Source of the DNA: Bacteroidaceae bacterium | GTDB taxonomy: Bacteria; Bacteroidota; Bacteroidia; Bacteroidales; Bacteroidaceae | Reading direction: 5' to 3' | DNA length: 64,000 nt | NCBI GenBank assembly: GCA_017429525.1 | Contig: JAFROT010000022.1 | Span: forward strand, 36,027-100,026 | Shown: positions 43,194-51,826 of the stretch, piece after piece | How the letters are laid out: every line of letters starts with the position of its first letter | How positions within the stretch are numbered: position 1 is the first letter of the stretch | The notes under the pieces: model-generated | Told to the model about the DNA's origin: nothing | Database searches by the model: none | What the model saw: the letters and a program-made list of their open reading frames with translations, nothing else | Translations under genes and position numbers: made by a program

Positions 43194-44753
43194 TCATCGA
43201 TGCCTCGGCGTCAGCTCGATGAGCGGGATGAGCATCTCTTCCATCGAGATGCCTCCGTGCTGGAAAGTGTCGCGATAGTAGCTGACGTAGTAGTTATAGT
43301 TGTTGGGATAGGCGAAGAAAGCGTCGCCCGTAGCGAAGATATAGCGCGTCGACAGGTTGGGCGACGGCAGCTGTGCGCGGTGGGGGTCGGTGATGTCAAA
43401 GACTTCTTTTGGATTGTAGTCCAGATTCTTACCGAGCTTGTAGCGCAGGTTCGTATTGGTGTTCTTGTCGCCTTTGACACGGATGGGGGTTTGGCAGCGG
43501 ATGGAGCCGTGGTCGGTGGTGAGGACGATGCGATAGTCTGACGCTGCGAGGGCACGGAACAGATCGCCCACAGCCGAGTGGCGGAACCAACTGAGGGTGA
43601 TGCTGCGGTAGGCGGCTTCGTTGGATGCCAGTTCCCGAACCATCCTACTCTCCGTGCGGGCGTGGCTGAGCATGTCGATGAAGTTGAGCACGCATACGTT
43701 CAGGTCGTACTTCGCCAGCTGAGGCAGCTTCTGTACGAGTCGCTCGGCGGCTTGCGAGTCGTTGACCTTATTGTAGGTGAACGTGCTCTTGCGCCGATAG
43801 CGGTTGAAGAGCGTCTGGATGAGGGGCGCTTCATTAAGGTTCTTGCCCTCTTCGCTGTCTTCGTCGACCCACAACTCAGGGAACATCTCGGCGATGATAT
43901 TGGGCATCAGACCCGAGAAGATGGCATTGCGGGCGTACTGCGTGGCGGTAGGCAGGATGCTGCAGTAGAGGCTCTCGTCGATCTGGAAGAGGTCGGCGAT
44001 CTCGCTCATGAGCACGCGCCATTGGTCGTAGCGGAAGTTGTCGATAACGATGAAGAACACCTTCTCATTTTGGTCCAATAGAGGAAAGATGCGCTGCTTG
44101 AAGACGTCGGGGCTCATCACCTTTGGGCGTCCCTCAGCCTCGGCATCGCCAATCCATGAGAGGTAGTTTTTCGCGATGAAACGGGCAAATTTGTGATTGG
44201 CCTCGCTCTTCTGCATAGCCAGCATCTCCTTCATTCCGCTGTCCGTTTCGCTGAGTTGCAGTTCCCAAGCTACGAGCCTTCTGTAGAGCTCCATCCAATC
44301 TTCGATGCGCGTGGCGTCGTCGATGAGCATGCCCAGCGTGCCGAAGTTTTGTTGGTAGGCGGTCTGTGTCTGTTCGGTGAAGATTTCGCGTTGGTGGATG
44401 TTCTTCTTCAGCGACAGCAGGATCTGTGTCGGGTTGACGGGCTTAATTAGGTAGTCGGCAATCTTGCTGCCGATGGCTTGATCCATGATATTCTCCTCTT
44501 CGCTTTTGGTGACCATCACGACGGGCGTCGTAGGTGCAATCTCCTTGATGCGTTGCAGGGTCTCGAGGCCGCTGATGCCTGGCATGTTCTCGTCGAGGAG
44601 GATGAGGTCGTAGGTCTGCTCAGCACAGCGGTCTACGGCATCGAAGCCATTTGTCACCGTGTCCACTTCATAGCCTTTTTTCTCAAGGAACATAATGTGC
44701 CCCTTGAGTAGCTCGATCTCATCGTCAATCCATAGAAGCTTTCCGTTTGTCAT
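43194..44753 (-). CDS. porX: PorX: response regulator with PglZ-type domain, type IX secretion control
   Basis: Cytoplasmic two-component regulator of type IX secretion. The receiver domain starts GKLLWIDDE with phospho-acceptor D54 in LILLDENMPG and VTKSEEE; a linker follows, then an alkaline-phosphatase-like PglZ domain (FFIVIDNFRYDQWRVL, MPNIIAEMFPELW, LTTDHGSIRCQTP) reported in PorX to act on nucleotides. Length (519 aa) is standard. In Porphyromonas PorX acts with the histidine kinase PorY and the ECF sigma factor SigP; neither partner is in this window. It has a housekeeping-type -7 box, and porW lies next upstream on the same strand. Confidence 0.93.
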   Translation of the reverse strand: MTNGKLLWIDDEIELLKGHIMFLEKKGYEVDTVTNGFDAVDRCAEQTYDLILLDENMPGISGLETLQRIKEIAPTTPVVMVTKSEEENIMDQAIGSKIADYLIKPVNPTQILLSLKKNIHQREIFTEQTQTAYQQNFGTLGMLIDDATRIEDWMELYRRLVAWELQLSETDSGMKEMLAMQKSEANHKFARFIAKNYLSWIGDAEAEGRPKVMSPDVFKQRIFPLLDQNEKVFFIVIDNFRYDQWRVLMSEIADLFQIDESLYCSILPTATQYARNAIFSGLMPNIIAEMFPELWVDEDSEEGKNLNEAPLIQTLFNRYRRKSTFTYNKVNDSQAAERLVQKLPQLAKYDLNVCVLNFIDMLSHARTESRMVRELASNEAAYRSITLSWFRHSAVGDLFRALAASDYRIVLTTDHGSIRCQTPIRVKGDKNTNTNLRYKLGKNLDYNPKEVFDITDPHRAQLPSPNLSTRYIFATGDAFFAYPNNYNYYVSYYRDTFQHGGISMEEMLIPLIELTPRHR

Positions 44754-44786
44754 CGTCTGGAGGTGTTAGGGTTTTGTTTCTCGCTG

Positions 44787-44794
44787 CAAAGATA
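44787..44794 (-). promoter_or_regulatory. -7 box for porX
   Basis: TATCTTTG on the minus strand, 33 nt before the ATG at 44753. Confidence 0.7.
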
Positions 44795-44841
44795 GCTATT
44801 TTTCCGTTTTCATCCGTTTTTTTTAAGGAAGAAATGCTTTT

Positions 44842-47769
44842 TCAGAACATCCAGTCTTCATCGTCGCTACCGTCATCTTCCTCCTCGCCTTCTTCTGAAT
44901 CTACAGCCTCTTCGCTATTCTCTTCGCCTATGGGGATGTCGTCGATGTCCGTTGGGAAATTGTCTGTGGGTTCGTCCAGGATGAGCTCTTCGGGAATCTC
45001 GCGTGGCGATAGTTCGGCGTCGAAGAATTCGGCATAGTCATCGTAGCTGTAGCGGGTGCCGAGGAGTTTCAGGTTGGCCTCACTGATGAGGATGGCTCGT
45101 ATGCCCTCGAGGCGCGTGCGCATGCGCTCGTTACCATAGAGTTGCTGGGCGTAGGCGTGTACTTCGTCATAGTTCTGGAAGCCCGACACGCGCAGCTGAG
45201 TGATGACACCCGCCGTGACCGTTTCGATGTCGAAGTTGCGCGTCATGAACTCCGTGAAATTGTAGCGGGCCATCTCGAAGAGCAGTTGGTCCTCATCGAC
45301 CTCGCCCGTGGGATAGGCAAGTACGAAGACGTAAGGCACGGCAGGATCCGCCACGAGGCTGTCGGTCACCTGCGTGGTGTCGCTTGACGCTAAGAAACTG
45401 CGGTTGCTCCAAATCGTGCTGGCGTCCCATTTGTCTGAGGCCAGCAAACGTCCTTCTTCCAGTCCCTTGACGATGGCTTTGGCCATCTCGGCAATCTCGT
45501 CCTTCGAGTATTTCTCGGCCACCTGTTTCATCGAGACGAAGAATGAGTCGCGCTGCCCCGAGTAAAGCTGTGACATCGCACGGACGAAGAGGAATTTGCC
45601 GCGGTGGGCACCCTCCTCGAAGTCCTCTGTGCTCCGCTTGAAGTTCTGCTCCACCTGCCAGTACTCGCCGCGTTTGTAGGCATCGTAGGTCTGGGCGTAG
45701 AGCGTGTCCTCGAGGTGACGACCGTGCTGGGCCAGTTCGAGGAAGCGCGGGTTGGAGATGGTCTTCGTCAGTTTGCTGTCGGGGTATTCGCTTTGCAGCA
45801 GACTCAGGTAGTGTCTCGCCTGTTCGTCATCGCTGCGCCTGAGCGCGAGGAGGAAGAGATGGTAGTAGACGTCGTCCATCTTGTCAAAATCAGGGAAGTC
45901 GTTGATGAGGCGCCCGAGTGTCTTCTCTGAGAGGGCGAAGTTCTCTATTTTCTCCATCTCGAGCACGCCGCCGTGGTAGAGACCGTCGCGGATGAGCTGG
46001 TTGGAGGCTTCCACTTGTTCCTCGGTGAAGGGAATCTGCTTGAGGTAGTACTCGCGATGGTGTGGGTCGTTCTCGAGCGAATCCTTCAGGTGCTGCTCCT
46101 CTTCACTGAGCCCTCCATTTTCGCCCATTCCATCGGAAAAGAGGCTGTCGCCAGCAGCCATGTTGCCCCCTTCGAAGGCGCTGCCTTCGCCCAAGGCCTT
46201 GCTGCTGCGCCGCCAGTTGTCCTCGTTGGGCCGCTTGCCCCATCGTCGTTCAAACTCCTGTTTGCCTTGGGCCACGGTCTGAGGGTTGTAGAAGTAGAAG
46301 GTCGTCGATTGCTGTCCACGACGCACGGCGCCCACCTGCCCGTTGTTGGCTGTAGCGTTGTTGGCTGCTGTGCGCGCCTGTGTGCCAGCGGCTCCGTTAC
46401 CGCCCATGGCAGCCTGCTTCTTCTCCATCTCCTTCTCCTTTTTCTTCAGGTCGTCGATGACGCGGTCGATGGCAGCCAGATATTCCTTTTCAGGCAACTT
46501 AGCCAAGGCTTGCAAGCTGTCCTGCAGCTTCACGGCCGAGAGGTGCGGCTCAATCTCGGTGAGTACCTTGCTGCGACGCTGGACCTCGGCATAGTCGTCG
46601 CGCTCCTTGTCGATGAGGCTGACGAGCTGATTGTAGCAGTCGGTAGCGTCGATGTAGTTCTCGCGCTCCCAATAGAGCTCGCCCAGGTGCTGCAGCACGA
46701 CGGCCTTGGCGAAGCCGCTCTGCGTGCTCTCCTCAATGCCTTTCTTCCATGCGTAGATGGTCTGCATCGTATCGCGGCTGGCCAGATAGATGTTGCCGAT
46801 GGCATAGTAGATACGGTCCAGGTAGTTTTCGTTGTTAGGGTTCTTGGTCATTCGGCGCAACTTGCGGATCATCGACTTGCCTTGTCCGTTGGCCATCACT
46901 TCAGTCTGCAGGATGCGGGCGTTGAAGGCCAGTTCGTAAGGCGGGTTCAGGTGGATGCACTTGCTCAGCGACTTGTATGCTGTGGCATTGCTGCCCGTCT
47001 GCTGTTGCAGCTGTCCGAGCAGGTAATAGAGGCGTGCGCGTTGCAACTTGTTGCGGGTGTGCTTGGCCGTCGTGGTGAGCGGGTTGATGGCCTGCTTCAA
47101 CTGACCTGTTGAGATGTAGTAGGCCGCCCGTGATGCATCGAGCTCCAACTGTCCGCGTGGAGAAATGCTGTCGCGACGAATCTTGTTGAAGACATCCTCT
47201 GCGTCGTATGGCCAGTCCATGAGCACATAGCAGCGGGCCAGTTTGGCACGGGCTACGCTGGCGATGTCGGGCTGGTCGGAGTAGAGGCGTATGATGTAGT
47301 TGTAGCTGGATGCAGCCTCGATGAATTCGCCCTTTTGGAACTGCGCGTCGGCGAACATCATCCAGGCATGGCGCAGGTAGGTGTTGTACTCTTTGCGAGC
47401 GAAAAAAGCCTTCTGCTTGGCTGTCATACGTCCCGATGGCTTCTTTGGCTTGCGCTTGATACTGTGGCGCTTAATGGCCTTTTGGCTCTTCTCGATAGCC
47501 GTCTCGAAATTGCCTTTGCCCATTGCGGCCGTCTTCTTGTCGGCGACGATGTACATGGGCAGCAGTTCCGTGTAGTTGTCGGTATGCCCCTTGAGCTGAG
47601 CTTCCAAACCCTCGTCGAAGGCAACGCGACCGTTGTAGAGCGTGTTGAAATGCGCGGTTGTCCGGTGGTAGAAGCGCGTCGTCGCCGTGTTCTTCTGCGT
47701 AGAGCACGACAATAGCAGCCCTGCCGTCAGCAGAGCTATGCTCGCTTTTATTGCACGCATGCGCTTCAT
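44842..47769 (-). CDS. porW: PorW/SprE-like TPR lipoprotein of type IX secretion
   Basis: Large lipoprotein (lipobox LLLSC, C22) made of tetratricopeptide-like helices, matching PorW/SprE. The N-terminal signature is TTRFYHRTTAHFNTLYNGRVAFDEG, and repeats such as AWMMFADAQFQKGEFIEAASSYNYII and ASVARAKLARCYVLMDWPYDAEDVF follow. The central low-complexity part contains Asn/Ala-rich and Gly-rich stretches. The C-terminus is strongly acidic (EEGEEEDDGSDDED). PorW links the periplasmic ring to the translocon in other species. The start codon is preceded by the motif shared with porT. Confidence 0.9.
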   Translation of the reverse strand: MKRMRAIKASIALLTAGLLLSCSTQKNTATTRFYHRTTAHFNTLYNGRVAFDEGLEAQLKGHTDNYTELLPMYIVADKKTAAMGKGNFETAIEKSQKAIKRHSIKRKPKKPSGRMTAKQKAFFARKEYNTYLRHAWMMFADAQFQKGEFIEAASSYNYIIRLYSDQPDIASVARAKLARCYVLMDWPYDAEDVFNKIRRDSISPRGQLELDASRAAYYISTGQLKQAINPLTTTAKHTRNKLQRARLYYLLGQLQQQTGSNATAYKSLSKCIHLNPPYELAFNARILQTEVMANGQGKSMIRKLRRMTKNPNNENYLDRIYYAIGNIYLASRDTMQTIYAWKKGIEESTQSGFAKAVVLQHLGELYWERENYIDATDCYNQLVSLIDKERDDYAEVQRRSKVLTEIEPHLSAVKLQDSLQALAKLPEKEYLAAIDRVIDDLKKKEKEMEKKQAAMGGNGAAGTQARTAANNATANNGQVGAVRRGQQSTTFYFYNPQTVAQGKQEFERRWGKRPNEDNWRRSSKALGEGSAFEGGNMAAGDSLFSDGMGENGGLSEEEQHLKDSLENDPHHREYYLKQIPFTEEQVEASNQLIRDGLYHGGVLEMEKIENFALSEKTLGRLINDFPDFDKMDDVYYHLFLLALRRSDDEQARHYLSLLQSEYPDSKLTKTISNPRFLELAQHGRHLEDTLYAQTYDAYKRGEYWQVEQNFKRSTEDFEEGAHRGKFLFVRAMSQLYSGQRDSFFVSMKQVAEKYSKDEIAEMAKAIVKGLEEGRLLASDKWDASTIWSNRSFLASSDTTQVTDSLVADPAVPYVFVLAYPTGEVDEDQLLFEMARYNFTEFMTRNFDIETVTAGVITQLRVSGFQNYDEVHAYAQQLYGNERMRTRLEGIRAILISEANLKLLGTRYSYDDYAEFFDAELSPREIPEELILDEPTDNFPTDIDDIPIGEENSEEAVDSEEGEEEDDGSDDEDWMF

Positions 47770-47778
47770 TCTTTCTTC

Positions 47779-47821
47779 TATAACGTTTGTCCGTGTCGCT
47801 TTATTGCCTCAATGGTGGCAT
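47779..47821 (-). promoter_or_regulatory. Shared ECF-like promoter motif upstream of porW
   Basis: On the minus strand, reading towards porW: ATGCCAC-N7-GCAATAAA-N13-ACGTTATA, ending nine bases before the ATG. The same words with identical spacing occur before porT (51827-51869). GCAAT and CGTT are 17 nt apart, which fits -35/-10 spacing for ECF sigma factors. Confidence 0.6.
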
Positions 47822-47849
47822 TCTTTCGCGTAGGACGCTTGTTTAGGCC

Positions 47850-48140
47850 TTAATTCTCGCTTACGATCATCAGCGCTTCGTCGCGAACGCCTTCGGGCAG
47901 TTCGATGCCGCGCATTTGCAGACTTTTCAGCCACTCGGCCACTTCGCGCGGCAGTGTTGTCAGGAGCACTTCGCGGAACTCCTCTTCCTCCTCCTCGCTG
48001 TAAGCATCGGCTGCCCGGCCACGAAAGCGGTCGAGTTCCTCATCGTCGAAGTAGTCGATGGGTTCTGCGCCTGTGGCCATCAGTAACTCTTTCTCGCATA
48101 CGGCATGCATGCCGCAGCAACCTTCTAATCTCTGGCTCAT
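47850..48140 (-). CDS. Small acidic conserved-type hypothetical protein
   Basis: 96 aa, no signal peptide, acidic centre (YSEEEEEEFREVLLTTLP) and Cys pairs near the N-terminus (CCGMHAVC), which could bind a metal. I recognise no domain. It starts inside the aroA stop (ATGA overlap), so it is translationally coupled to aroA and was probably kept as a gene. Function unknown. Confidence 0.65.
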   Translation of the reverse strand: MSQRLEGCCGMHAVCEKELLMATGAEPIDYFDDEELDRFRGRAADAYSEEEEEEFREVLLTTLPREVAEWLKSLQMRGIELPEGVRDEALMIVSEN

Positions 48141-49450
48141 AGTTGTTCGAGGATGAATCCTGCCTGTTCGAGGTCTTGCCAGAAGCGGGGGTAGGACTTC
48201 GTGACGACTTCGGGGTTGTTGATGTCGATGCTGCCAAGCACGAAAGCCGCAGGAGCGAAAGCCATCGCCATGCGGTGATCGTCGTAAGTGTCAATGGCCG
48301 TTCCAGAGGCGGGTTTTAAATAAGGTACGCGCGCGTGAGGCTGCTGTTCCGGACCTTCCCATCGCAGCACGCTGTCGCCTTCGTTCTCGAGGCTCACGCC
48401 TAATTTGGCCAACTCCGTCTGTAGGGCGGCGATGCGGTCGGTCTCTTTGATGCGTAGGCTCTGCACTCCTGTGAAGCGGAAAGGTATGCCTTTGAGCGCG
48501 CAGGCCACCACTAAGGTCTGTACGAGGTCGGGCGTTCGCGTGAAGTCCCAGTCGAGGCGCTGGCAGGCCGTTCCGCGTCGGACGAGGTTGATGCGAGGCT
48601 CGCGGCTCCCTTGTGAGAGGGGCATGGACTGGATGCCTAATGATGAAAACAGGTCGCGCACGGCGCTGTCACCCTGCAGACTGATGTCGAAGAGGCCCTT
48701 CAGCGTCGCCGTCTCGTGCTCGTTGTCGCTCAGGAGTACCGTCTCATACCAGTAGGAGGCAGCACTCCAGTCCGACTCGATGGTGTAGCGGATCGCGTGG
48801 TAGGGCTGTGGCGCTACGACAACGGTCCGCTCGTCCTGCCAAGATACGTCTGCGCCGAAATCGCGCATCATTGCCATCGTCATCTCGATGTACGGCCGAC
48901 TCACCACCTCGCCGGTCAGCGAGAGCCGTAAGCCTTCTTCCAGGAGTGGTGCAATCATCAGCAAGGCCGAGACGTACTGCGAACTGACATTACCGGGCAG
49001 GGAGAGTTGGCCGCCGTGCAATGGCTTTGCTTTAATGTGCAGGGGAGGGTAGCCCTCCTCGTCTACGTACTCAATCCATGCACCTAATGAGCGCAAGGCT
49101 TCCACGAGGACGCCGATGGGGCGCTGGCGCATCCGCTCGGATCCTGTGATGATGTGTTCGCCCTGTGCTATCTGTGCCTGAAGGACCTTGTAGCTCGTCA
49201 TGCTCAGCCATGCGGTCAGGAAGCGCATGGCCGTGCCTGCTGCTCCGATATTGACCACGCAGTCCTTCGTCGAGAGGCCTGCCAGCATGGCGCGCGTGTC
49301 GTCGCAATCTGAGATGTTGGTCAGCGCCGATGTGGGTGCTCCGCTCAGCGCCGCCAGGAGGAGGGCGCGGTTGCTGATGCTCTTGCTGGCGGGCAGTGAC
49401 ACCTCTGCCGTCAGGTTTCGGGGCTTTTGAACGCGTATTTTCATACTCAT
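48137..49450 (-). CDS. aroA: 3-phosphoshikimate 1-carboxyvinyltransferase
   Basis: EPSP synthase of aromatic amino-acid synthesis. Motifs: LPASKSISNRALLLAAL, GAAGTAMRFLTAWL, GSERMRQRPIGVLVEALRSLGA, and YDDHRMAMAFA. The start at 49450 (MSMKIRVQ) is used because the longer frame runs through the -7 box at 49478; ATG at 49444 is also possible. At about 437 aa the length is normal. Confidence 0.94.
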   Translation of the reverse strand: MSMKIRVQKPRNLTAEVSLPASKSISNRALLLAALSGAPTSALTNISDCDDTRAMLAGLSTKDCVVNIGAAGTAMRFLTAWLSMTSYKVLQAQIAQGEHIITGSERMRQRPIGVLVEALRSLGAWIEYVDEEGYPPLHIKAKPLHGGQLSLPGNVSSQYVSALLMIAPLLEEGLRLSLTGEVVSRPYIEMTMAMMRDFGADVSWQDERTVVVAPQPYHAIRYTIESDWSAASYWYETVLLSDNEHETATLKGLFDISLQGDSAVRDLFSSLGIQSMPLSQGSREPRINLVRRGTACQRLDWDFTRTPDLVQTLVVACALKGIPFRFTGVQSLRIKETDRIAALQTELAKLGVSLENEGDSVLRWEGPEQQPHARVPYLKPASGTAIDTYDDHRMAMAFAPAAFVLGSIDINNPEVVTKSYPRFWQDLEQAGFILEQL

Positions 49451-49477
49451 AAATGGTTTTATCAACAAATTTCGGCA

Positions 49478-49485
49478 CAAAAGTA
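49478..49485 (-). promoter_or_regulatory. -7 box for aroA
   Basis: TACTTTTG on the minus strand, 27 nt before the ATG at 49450; it is divergent from the tRNA-Pro promoter. Confidence 0.7.
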
Positions 49486-49493
49486 GAAAAAAG

Positions 49494-49525
49494 TTTGCAC
49501 GTATCAAAAAAAACGCGTACCTTTG
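49494..49525 (+). promoter_or_regulatory. tRNA-Pro promoter
   Basis: TTTG at 49494-49497, a 20-nt spacer and TACCTTTG at 49518-49525. Confidence 0.85.
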
Positions 49526-49576
49526 CACCCGCAAAACGAAAAAGACTTGTTCCCGCTCGTTTTCGCACCCATGATT

Positions 49577-49651
49577 CGGGATGTAGCTCAGTCCGGTTAG
49601 AGTACGCGTCTGGGGGGCGTGGGGTCGCTAGTTCGAATCTAGTCATCCCGA
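49577..49651 (+). tRNA. tRNA-Pro (GGG anticodon)
   Basis: Acceptor CGGGATG pairs perfectly with CATCCCG; D arm GCTCAGTCCGGTTAGAGT; anticodon loop CTGGGGG; T arm CTAGTTCGAATCTAG. CCA is not encoded after A73, unlike the tRNA-Met gene. Confidence 0.95.
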
Positions 49652-49660
49652 CATCAAGAA

Positions 49661-49695
49661 AGAGGCTGTGTCAGCAATGATGCAGCCTCTTCTCT
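49661..49695 (+). terminator. Terminator after tRNA-Pro
   Basis: AGAGGCTG (49661-49668) pairs with CAGCCTCT (49683-49690), followed by a T-rich run. Confidence 0.8.
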
Positions 49696-49808
49696 TTGTC
49701 TCTTGCTCTGATTCCATAAGCCTTATTCTTATTGCGCTTAGATCACCCAGGTCACTCGGATCGTTCGGTTTAGAGTGTTTGTCTGTGCCATCCATGCTAT
49801 GGCGTGAT

Positions 49809-50021
49809 TTATCTGGGTGCACCACCCTCTTCCTTTCGGGCGAACTGTCCGGGCGTGACGCCGCAGACGCGGCGGAAGACACGTGTGAAGTGTGGCTGGT
49901 CGGCGAAGCCGCATTGCTCGGCTACCTCAGCGATGGTATGCTCGGGGTGGGCGAGGAGCAGCTGGCGAGCGTGCTCTATGCGTGCGTGAAGAATATAATG
50001 TGCAGGCGTAGCTCTAGACAA
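49809..50021 (-). pseudogene. Remnant of an AraC-family regulator (DNA-binding domain only)
   Basis: The translation YILHARIEHARQLLLAHPEH, TIAEVAEQCGFADQPHFTRV and FRRVCGVTPGQFAR is a nearly complete C-terminal AraC helix-turn-helix pair. The ligand-binding domain that should precede it is absent: upstream sequence on this strand has no matching frame and the available start is a TTG within the domain. Best read as the 3' remains of a regulator gene. Confidence 0.75.
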
Positions 50022-50190
50022 AAAGTGGAAGAGCTACAGAGGAAATGCCATCGAATCCTTGGCTGCATGAAATAAAGGCCAACCTTTGCAGCAACCCAAG
50101 GAGAATGTCTTGCCCAGGAGCGAGGGCAACCTTTGTCGTGAGTAAGACTACAAGTAGTCAACTAAAATCGACTAAAACTCACGTTTAGTC

Positions 50191-50321
50191 GCTCGTTTGC
50201 GCACGTATATATGCGTAGTGCTGAGCGAATATATGCGTAGTGCTGAGCGAATATATGCGTAGTGCTGAGCGAATATATGCGTAGCGCTGAGCGTAAATAT
50301 GTGCCGGCTGAGCGTATATAT
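50191..50321 (+). repeat. 22-nt periodic array F (clearest example)
   Basis: Units start at 50191, 50213, 50235, 50257, 50279 and 50301. Three consecutive copies are identical and begin GCGTAGTGCTGAGCGAAT; outer copies are diverged and the last is one base short. No distinct spacers separate the copies. Confidence 0.93.
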
Positions 50322-50573
50322 GCGCAGACGGATGGGATCAGATGCGGGGGAGAGGGATAGAGTTGATGTGCTGAGAAGCTGTGGAGCGTTGAAAGGATGT
50401 GCGTTTGGCTTGGATTTGCATTTTTTTCGGCCGAAAATGATGCATTTTTCCTCGAAAAAGCGCTGCTGAAATGTCCATTTTTCTTCGTTTGTGCATGAGG
50501 GAGCGAGCATGTGAGGGAATGTGGTTTTTATATCGCGCTGACAATCAGCTACTTGCTACTGCACGCGCTTCCC

Positions 50574-50800
50574 GCTGATGACAGATGACAGATGACAGTT
50601 TCTTTATTGTCATCCTCATTCGTCTTTTTGGGTGTCTTGATACAAGAGTATATATTCTACTAAATATATAATATTATATATATATATTTAAGTATATTTA
50701 ATAATATATATAAGTATATTTAATAATCTATATAATTATTCATCTCTTCTTGCCTGCTTGGGGGCATTATAGAAACTGTCATCTGTCATCTGTCATCGGC
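50574..50800. mobile_element. MITE-like AT-rich element with terminal inverted repeats
   Basis: GATGACAGATGACAGATGAC, then AGTTTCT (50576-50603), is matched in reverse by AGAAACTGTCATCTGTCATC (50770-50789) and the bases after it. The 160-bp interior is almost pure A/T with ATATAT runs. No coding capacity; a non-autonomous insertion or regulatory cruciform are both possible. Confidence 0.6.
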
Positions 50801-51115
50801 TCTGCTATATCATGGCCTAAAATGAAGTTTAACCTGGGTCAACCCTTATCGTGGGTAAGACTACATGTAGTCACCTAAAATCGTAAACTACACATCGAAC
50901 TACACATCGAATATAAATATGCTTTGGGGGCATAGGTTCTTGACCCAACTAACATGTGCTCGTGACGTGAAGAACATAGGTTGGTAAGCCCACGAACCTA
51001 AGTTCATTTTTCATGGGACATTTAGGCGTTCTTGATCTGTGCAATCTGAGTGATTGGTTTGCGTGTTATTCCCTCTGGTTTGCACGGGCTCATCTATCAG
51101 AAGGGGGGCGTAGAG

Positions 51116-51823
51116 CTACTCAAAGTAGAAGGTGAGGGAGATCATCTTGGCGCGACCGCGGTCGATGCCTTTGGTGAACTTGAGGAGTGACTCGTCGATG
51201 AGGTCGCTACGATCCTTGGCTATGATGTCGCGAAGGCCAAAGGAGAAACGGAGCTCGGGGATAAGCTTGAAGAAGGGGAGGTAGATATCGCACCCCGCAC
51301 CTATCTGGATGAAGCAGTCCAGGCGCTCGGTGAGCAGGGCATTGTGTTTTCGCGTTGTGAGGTCGATGGCGGGTGCGGCACCAATGGTGAAGTAGGGGCG
51401 GAAATTGTTGTAGCGGGGAGCGCCCACTTTCAGCAGTACGGGTAGGGAGATGTAAGTCGACTTGAGGTTCTGTGTACTGTCGCGCCCGCTGCTCTGCTCG
51501 TGGAAGGATGCATGCTTCTGCCCGAAGTCGAGGGTCGGCTGTATGCGCAGGCCAAGGGTCTTGTTGAGGCGTATTTCGCCGAGCACGCCTACCGTGAAGC
51601 CTGGCTGGTAGTTGTCGACGTCGGTGTACCACTGCTCGCCTGAAGCGGGGTCGATATAGCCGTTGTTCTTGACCTCGATATCCATCATGTTGATGCCGAC
51701 GAAGAAACCATAGTGAAGGAACCGCTGGTCCAGATAGGGGCGGTTCTGAATACGCAGTTCCTGGGCGTGAGCACCAAGGACGGCGAAGAGGGAGGCGAGA
51801 ATCACGAGCGCTCGTTTCATCAT
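51116..51823 (-). CDS. porT: PorT-like outer membrane beta-barrel of type IX secretion
   Basis: Small outer-membrane protein with a signal peptide (LASLFAVLGAHAQ) and a beta barrel of about eight strands. RIQNRPYLDQRFLHYGFFVGIN, GLRIQPTLDFGQ, STYISLPVLLKVGAPRYNNFRPYF and the terminal aromatic MISLTFYFE match the PorT family. Divergent from asd. The motif shared with porW ends just before the start codons. Confidence 0.87.
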   Translation of the reverse strand: MMKRALVILASLFAVLGAHAQELRIQNRPYLDQRFLHYGFFVGINMMDIEVKNNGYIDPASGEQWYTDVDNYQPGFTVGVLGEIRLNKTLGLRIQPTLDFGQKHASFHEQSSGRDSTQNLKSTYISLPVLLKVGAPRYNNFRPYFTIGAAPAIDLTTRKHNALLTERLDCFIQIGAGCDIYLPFFKLIPELRFSFGLRDIIAKDRSDLIDESLLKFTKGIDRGRAKMISLTFYFE

Positions 51824-51826
51824 GTA

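Larger units (their letters stand above)
50128..50885 (+). repeat. Two copies of a 35-40-nt motif flanking the 50-kb repeat gap
   Basis: The motif GTAAGACTACAAGTAGTCAA (from 50141) recurs with few changes from 50861 (GTAAGACTACATGTAGTCAC); both copies are preceded by an AACC-TT-TCGTG sequence and followed by CTAAAATCG. CTACAAGTAG and CTACATGTAG are small palindromes. Between them lie array F and the AT-rich element; from 50886 to 51115 nothing else is recognised. Confidence 0.6.

Noticed and set aside
49668-50075. A 135-residue plus-strand frame after tRNA-Pro
   Set aside because: It starts in the tRNA terminator and runs antisense to the AraC remnant, whose translation is clearly the meaningful one.
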